A program made the position numbers and the translations under genes. Below, one piece after another: positions 60,036 to 64,000 of a stretch of DNA of 64,000 nt; position 1 is the first letter of the stretch, and every line of letters begins with the position of its first letter. The DNA is from Psychrobacillus sp042885655 (GTDB taxonomy: Bacteria; Bacillota; Bacilli; Bacillales_A; Planococcaceae). The stretch spans positions 124,001 to 188,000 of the forward strand of contig NZ_JBHVRO010000005.1 in assembly GCF_042885655.1 (NCBI RefSeq). Reading direction: 5' to 3'. The notes below the pieces were generated by a model that was given only the letters and a program-made list of their open reading frames with translations, did no database searches and was not told the origin of the DNA.

Positions 60036-61096
60036 AGATATTTTTTGGGCAAGGCTTTTCTTTTTTTCTTATTTTATCATTTCTTGCTGCGTTGCTTTTA
60101 TATGCTCTTTGGGGTTGGCCAAATGATTCGGCATGGTGGTCGTTACTGGAGACTACATTCGCACAAGTCCCATTAGGTGCTTGGATTATTATTGTAATAG
60201 CATTTATAAGTTTTTCTTTTTCCACAAACACACTGCTAAAAGTGCGCGATCAAGAAAAGAAAATAGAAACTAGCTTAAGACCTTTATTAGAAGCAGAAAC
60301 ATTTAAACCGAGCAAGAAAAAATACGCTTATTCCAAGCGACTACATGTCACGACCAATCAATTAGAGCAGCTCATTTTGACACAGCGAAAGACATTGCAA
60401 CGGATTACGAATGAAAAAGCAGAAGCACAAGATAAGCTTATTCAGGAACGAATCGTGCAAGAGAGACAACGCTTGGCAAGAGAGCTGCATGATTCAGTTT
60501 CACAGCAATTGTTCGCTGCTTCTATGCTCTTGTCTACTATGGTAGAAATAGAGGAGTCGCAGAATGGAGAAGCACCGAAAACATTACTTCAAACAGAAAA
60601 GATTGTACAACAAGCTCAGTTAGAAATGCGTGCTTTGCTGCTCCATTTACGTCCAGCTGCTCTACATGATAAGACGTTGAAGCAAGGGATGGAAGAATTG
60701 CTTTTGGAACTGCAGCAGAAAGTATTCTTTACAATTCGGTACCGATTAGAAGAAGTTTCATTACCAAAAGGGGCCGAGGATCATTTATTCCGCATTGCAC
60801 AGGAAACATTATCAAACACATTGCGACATGCAAAAGCCACAGAAGTCGACATATTATTCGTTCAACGAGACAATCTCGCTATTTTCCGAGTACAGGATAA
60901 TGGTGTAGGCTTTGATGTATCTGACGGGAAAACGGGTTCTTATGGGTTGGATAATGTAAAAGAAAGAGCTGTTGAAATAGGGGCTACTTGCAAAGTAGTA
61001 TCTGTCCCATCACAAGGAACGATCGTGGAAGTGAAGTTGCCGATTGAGAAAAGTAGAGAGGAGCTAGAAAATGATTCGAATATTACTCGCGGATGA
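60032..61096 (+). CDS. liaS: LiaS-type sensor histidine kinase
   Basis: 354 residues. Two N-terminal membrane helices with a very short outer loop (an intramembrane-sensing kinase), then a coiled linker. The HisKA_3 H-box is ERQRLARELHDSVSQQLFAA. The ATP domain has RIAQETLSNTLRHAKA and GSYGLDNVKERA. It senses lipid-II-cycle antibiotics with LiaF. Overlaps liaR by 26 bases. Confidence 0.93.
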   Translation: MKIFFGQGFSFFLILSFLAALLLYALWGWPNDSAWWSLLETTFAQVPLGAWIIIVIAFISFSFSTNTLLKVRDQEKKIETSLRPLLEAETFKPSKKKYAYSKRLHVTTNQLEQLILTQRKTLQRITNEKAEAQDKLIQERIVQERQRLARELHDSVSQQLFAASMLLSTMVEIEESQNGEAPKTLLQTEKIVQQAQLEMRALLLHLRPAALHDKTLKQGMEELLLELQQKVFFTIRYRLEEVSLPKGAEDHLFRIAQETLSNTLRHAKATEVDILFVQRDNLAIFRVQDNGVGFDVSDGKTGSYGLDNVKERAVEIGATCKVVSVPSQGTIVEVKLPIEKSREELENDSNITRG

Positions 61097-61712
61097 TCAT
61101 GAAATGGTGCGAATTGGCGTGTCTGCTTATTTGCAAGCACAACCTGATATGGAAGTCGTAGCGGAAGCAACGAATGGGCAAGAAGCTGTTGAAATGTCAC
61201 TCATGCATAAACCAGATATTATATTAATGGACATGGTCATGCCCATTATGAATGGCGCTGAAGCTACGCGTGAAATTGTGCAAAAGTGGCCAGAAGCTAA
61301 AGTAATGATTGTGACGAGCTTTATCGATGATGACAAAGTTTATCCTGCCCTCGAAGCAGGGGCTATAAGTTATTTATTAAAAACTTCAAAAGCCACTCAT
61401 ATTGCAGAAGCTATTCGCAAAACATTAAATGGTGATGCGGTATTAGAGCCAGAAGTGACGAATAAAATGATGAAACGCATGCGCCAAGGCTCCACCATTG
61501 AACTACATGAAGATTTAACAGACCGAGAACTTGAGGTACTGCTACTCATGGCAGAAGGAAAAACAAATCAAGACATAGCGGACACCCTTTTTATTGCATT
61601 GAAAACCGCAAAAACGCATGTCAGCAATATTCTATCCAAGCTGGAAGTGAGCGACAGAACGCAAGCAGTTATTTACGCATTTAAACATCAACTCATACTG
61701 CCGAAAAAATAA
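61071..61712 (+). CDS. liaR: LiaR-type response regulator (NarL family)
   Basis: 213 residues. Receiver domain with LLADDHEMVRIG, phospho-acceptor Asp in PDIILMDMVMP, and Thr/Lys sites (VTSF ... LKTSKATH). C-terminal LuxR-type helix-turn-helix LTDREVLLLMAEGKTNQDI-style (reads LTDRELEVLLLMAEGKTNQD). It activates liaIH and its own operon. GGAG stands eight bases before the ATG. Terminator at 61760. Confidence 0.93.
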   Translation: MIRILLADDHEMVRIGVSAYLQAQPDMEVVAEATNGQEAVEMSLMHKPDIILMDMVMPIMNGAEATREIVQKWPEAKVMIVTSFIDDDKVYPALEAGAISYLLKTSKATHIAEAIRKTLNGDAVLEPEVTNKMMKRMRQGSTIELHEDLTDRELEVLLLMAEGKTNQDIADTLFIALKTAKTHVSNILSKLEVSDRTQAVIYAFKHQLILPKK

Positions 61713-61759
61713 CATAGTAAATGCAGAGTAAGTTGGATTATAGGATGAATGAAAAAAGA

Positions 61760-61792
61760 GGATGACCTAATTAAGACTTTAGGTCATCCCCT
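61760..61792. terminator. Bidirectional terminator between liaR and the peptidase gene
   Basis: GGATGACCTAA (61760-61770) pairs with TTAGGTCATCC (61779-61789), with A run and T run at the ends. Confidence 0.85.
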
Positions 61793-61841
61793 TTTGTTTC
61801 AACATTGTTTGACTTATTAACAAATGAATCTTGAACAGTAC

Positions 61842-63305
61842 TTATTGATTAATTTCTAACCAGCCTTCTAAAAATTCACTATAGTCCTCTAGAAAATAAT
61901 TATTGAAGAAAACGCTAAAAATATAACTATCTACATATTTAAATTGAAATTGATTAAAATATGCTGATAAAAATTTTAATGCCTCTTCTTGTCCTCCATG
62001 CTCTTTAAAGAAGTCCCTTAATAAAATAGGCACTTTCCCGTAAATAGTAGCAACGTAACCATTTCCAAATTCCTCATGAGGAATATTTACAATTTTTTTA
62101 TTAGACTGATTTGCGGATATACGGAGTGCACGGTCAAATCCAGTTGTCTCGTCCTTATACTTATCAAATAAGTACATAGACGTTAGAAATACAGTTAAAC
62201 TTTCATCCAACCAGGCGTCATTATAGGGATTATTGGACACCATATAATAAAACCATTGATGTGCAATTTCGTGAACAAGTGTATTTTCGTAATATTGAGG
62301 GTTGCTGGGTACTTCGACAACGTTTGGATACTCCATTCCTCCACCTTCAGTATTAGCGATAATATCTAGCTCTTGAGTCGGATTGTCTCCTATATTTTCT
62401 TCAAAATAAGCGAAGGCATCACTAGCATCCTTAAGAAATTGTTCAGCAATTGCGGGTTCTTTACTTGGAAAAAATAATCTTAAAGTAGTGTCATTGACTA
62501 CCAATGTCTTACTTATCCAATCTTTTGGATCTAACAATGCCAAATAAAAATCTTTAATATTATCTCCTTCAATTTTCCCTACTGAAGTCGGCTTTACTTC
62601 TCCCTCATTTCCTGAACTAGCAACAATAAATTCTTTTGGGAGATCATAACTCACTACATAACTTCCAAAGCCTGTGTCATACGATTCTCCTTTAGTGTAA
62701 TAATCATATATATTCCATCCATTTTGGTAGTTGGCTAACATTGGATACCAATGGGCTAAGTAATAATTGTTATCCACTCTAGATAACCTAAAACCATTCT
62801 CAGGAAGCTCTAATATATACTCTATTTTTACTTGTGTTGATTTGCCAGGCTTTAAGTAATCATCGAGTTTAATTAAAAGCTTATTTTTTGTTAACTCATA
62901 TTGTACTTCCTTTCCTGATTTAGTAATTGAAGTGATCGAGACCTCTCCTGCATTTGGTAGAGTATATGGTTTATTTTCTTTCGTTAGTGCATTTGGTATA
63001 AAATCGAAACCAATATCATTCCAAGATTCTTTCGACTCATTCTTCACTTTAATTTCTGCACTAATATGAAACTTTTTATCATTATCTAGCTTAACATCAA
63101 TAACATAAGAACCTTTTGCACCTGGAAGAGTACTCTCTACCATTGAAAACTTGGAGGCTTTTATCTGTTCACTTTTTGTTTTCACTACTTCTGCCGTTCT
63201 CTTTTCTTCACTAGGAAGTGCGTATACCAACAAAATTAGAACTCCTACAAACAAAACTAACCCACCATAAATAAATGCCATTTTTAGTTGCTTTTTAATC
63301 TTCAT
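61842..63305 (-). CDS. M1-like zinc metallopeptidase, membrane-anchored
   Basis: 487 residues with one N-terminal membrane helix (FIYGGLVLFVGVLILLVYAL), so the domain faces outward. The gluzincin site is HEIAHQW, then Glu in NDAWLDESLTVFL. GGGMEYPN corresponds to the GAMEN substrate-binding motif of M1 aminopeptidases. A beta-domain precedes the catalytic part and no ERAP-like C-terminal half exists, so it belongs to the short M1 group. GGGGGTG precedes the ATG. Confidence 0.9.
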   Translation of the reverse strand: MKIKKQLKMAFIYGGLVLFVGVLILLVYALPSEEKRTAEVVKTKSEQIKASKFSMVESTLPGAKGSYVIDVKLDNDKKFHISAEIKVKNESKESWNDIGFDFIPNALTKENKPYTLPNAGEVSITSITKSGKEVQYELTKNKLLIKLDDYLKPGKSTQVKIEYILELPENGFRLSRVDNNYYLAHWYPMLANYQNGWNIYDYYTKGESYDTGFGSYVVSYDLPKEFIVASSGNEGEVKPTSVGKIEGDNIKDFYLALLDPKDWISKTLVVNDTTLRLFFPSKEPAIAEQFLKDASDAFAYFEENIGDNPTQELDIIANTEGGGMEYPNVVEVPSNPQYYENTLVHEIAHQWFYYMVSNNPYNDAWLDESLTVFLTSMYLFDKYKDETTGFDRALRISANQSNKKIVNIPHEEFGNGYVATIYGKVPILLRDFFKEHGGQEEALKFLSAYFNQFQFKYVDSYIFSVFFNNYFLEDYSEFLEGWLEINQ

Positions 63306-63500
63306 GTAATTACACCCCCAAATCTAATTTTACATCCATTTTTGGAAATTTTTAATTCATTGTTACTTATATTCCACATATTCATGAAAATCCCTTTAAT
63401 GTTTCTGGTGTGAGAGGAATAGATAAAAAGACTGCTCCCGAAATATTTCATTTCAAGTATCAGAAATAGATGAGTTGAAAAAAAGGGGGTGATCATCCTT

Positions 63501-63644
63501 ATGGAGGACGTCCTCTTTTTAATTGCTCTCGCATGCAGTTATTTCTTCACAAAAAAAGAGAATGATCTATGTAATCATCCTCTTTCTATTTGCTGCAACC
63601 ACTCTTCTACTTCTCTTTCCGTTATTAATCGGTGTACTTTATGA
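63501..63644 (+). CDS. Candidate small hydrophobic peptide
   Basis: 47 codons starting MEDVLFLIALACSYFFTKKE, with AAAGGGGGTGATC just upstream of the ATG. The first half is a short hydrophobic helix followed by lysines, like small membrane-active or holin-like toxins. The second half runs antisense over the end of the kinase gene and its terminator. Weakly supported. Confidence 0.3.
   Translation: MEDVLFLIALACSYFFTKKENDLCNHPLSICCNHSSTSLSVINRCTL
63555..63585 (-). terminator. Terminator of the P-loop kinase gene
   Basis: AAAGAGAATGAT (63555-63566) pairs with ATCATCCTCTTT (63574-63585), one mismatch; on the minus strand seven Ts close it. The stem overlaps the gene's stop codon. Confidence 0.75.
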
Positions 63645-64000
63645 TTAAATTTATTAAACTTCATTAGAAATACTGGTTTCATTTGTTCTTCAAAGTATTT
63701 ATTCCATTTGAACATTCGAAGAAAAATAGTGAATGTCGGTTTATAATTTGCTTTTTCAACTTTAAAAATCTGGCGAATGTATCGTGTAATGATTCGCAGG
63801 TTTCTTCTTCTAACAGGAATATCTAGAAAGATAATTTGATCTGCTGCTTGCAATCCAGGATCTGTCCAATCTATATGAACTCCTTCAATTACCCAATCGT
63901 TCAGTGCGACTGCATCCTGTAGCAATTGATCGCGCACGTCGATTTCATTACGAATATCTTCTAGGGAATTTCGCTTCCACACGAAATTATCGGTTTCAAA
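63575..64000 (-). CDS. FlaR-like P-loop kinase, 5' end beyond the window
   Basis: At least 141 codons of an open frame that continues past the edge (FETDNFVWKRNS). Internal motifs DWVIEGVHIDWTDPGLQAAD and IIFLDIPVRRRNLRIITRYI match the small ATP-binding proteins annotated as DNA topology modulation protein FlaR, which are adenylate-kinase-fold enzymes of unknown substrate. The P-loop is outside the window. The internal ATG at 63982 lacks a ribosome site. Confidence 0.8.
   Translation of the reverse strand, partial: FETDNFVWKRNSLEDIRNEIDVRDQLLQDAVALNDWVIEGVHIDWTDPGLQAADQIIFLDIPVRRRNLRIITRYIRQIFKVEKANYKPTFTIFLRMFKWNKYFEEQMKPVFLMKFNKFNHKVHRLITEREVEEWLQQIERG

Noticed and set aside
63302..63496. 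64-codon leftward frame ending at the start of the M1-like peptidase
   Set aside because: It covers the ribosome site and leader of the peptidase gene; no start signal and no protein-like pattern.

Overview
The window is a chromosomal segment of an AT-rich, endospore-lineage Bacillota. The best fit is a member of Bacillales close to Psychrobacillus, Lysinibacillus or Sporosarcina. This rests on the AGGAGG-type ribosome sites, frequent TTG/GTG starts, the liaI-liaH-liaFSR cluster, the ykoF/E/D/C thiamine-precursor importer, the adaA-adaB pair, a KtrB-type potassium channel and YhjB/YhjC-like genes. The genus is inference; no rRNA or tRNA lies in the window.

Layout. 0-4.7 kb: ArsR repressor with two operator dyads ahead of an SRPBCC gene (cut by the window edge), AraC regulator divergent from an EamA exporter, an unknown protein and a nitroreductase. 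4.7-5.7 kb: a gene graveyard with a truncated paralogue of the gene at 9436, a solute-binding-protein fragment, and a kinase split by a small inversion. 5.9-8.4 kb: Rieske oxygenase plus amino-acid permease. 10.3-15.1 kb: PatA-like aminotransferase, DUF3311 protein and sodium symporter under a clear sigma-54 promoter, with a divergent sigma-54 activator. 15.3-18.7 kb: unknown protein, a small nuclease-fold protein and an orphan histidine kinase. 19.1-23.8 kb: a three-gene operon of a giant tandem SpoVK/CbxX-type AAA ATPase, a four-helix membrane protein and a one-helix surface-domain protein. This is the strongest candidate for an undescribed system. 24.1-29.3 kb: Ktr potassium channel, HpaB-type monooxygenase, membrane protein, and a TetR/metallo-hydrolase pair with a double dyad operator. 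29.3-34.1 kb: a TetR-ABC exporter cassette between two direct copies of a ~320-bp repeat. 34.2-37.7 kb: lipoproteins including a PQQ-type beta-propeller dehydrogenase and a free-standing CuA cupredoxin. 37.9-39.8 kb: PEP-mutase-like protein and AdaA/AdaB alkylation repair. 40.2-46.8 kb: MHYT-GGDEF-EAL protein, glycine-betaine-type ABC importer, 2-hydroxyacid dehydrogenase. 47.0-50.4 kb: TPP riboswitch and ykoFEDC. 51.7-55.5 kb: nrdEF under two NrdR boxes and a cobalamin riboswitch. 55.5-61.7 kb: uppP, DedA and phosphoesterase genes divergent from liaIHFSR. 61.8-64 kb: M1-like peptidase and a partial P-loop kinase.

Two features of the non-coding DNA stand out. First, three intergenic arrays have a period of exactly 21 bp, but their unit sequences are unrelated (39.84, 51.08 and 55.0 kb). 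Second, a ~55-bp palindromic repeat occurs five times between 2.6 and 15.3 kb.

All identifications come from reading the sequence and from knowledge of protein families; no database search was run. Gene starts were moved from the longest open frame wherever a ribosome-binding site pointed elsewhere.
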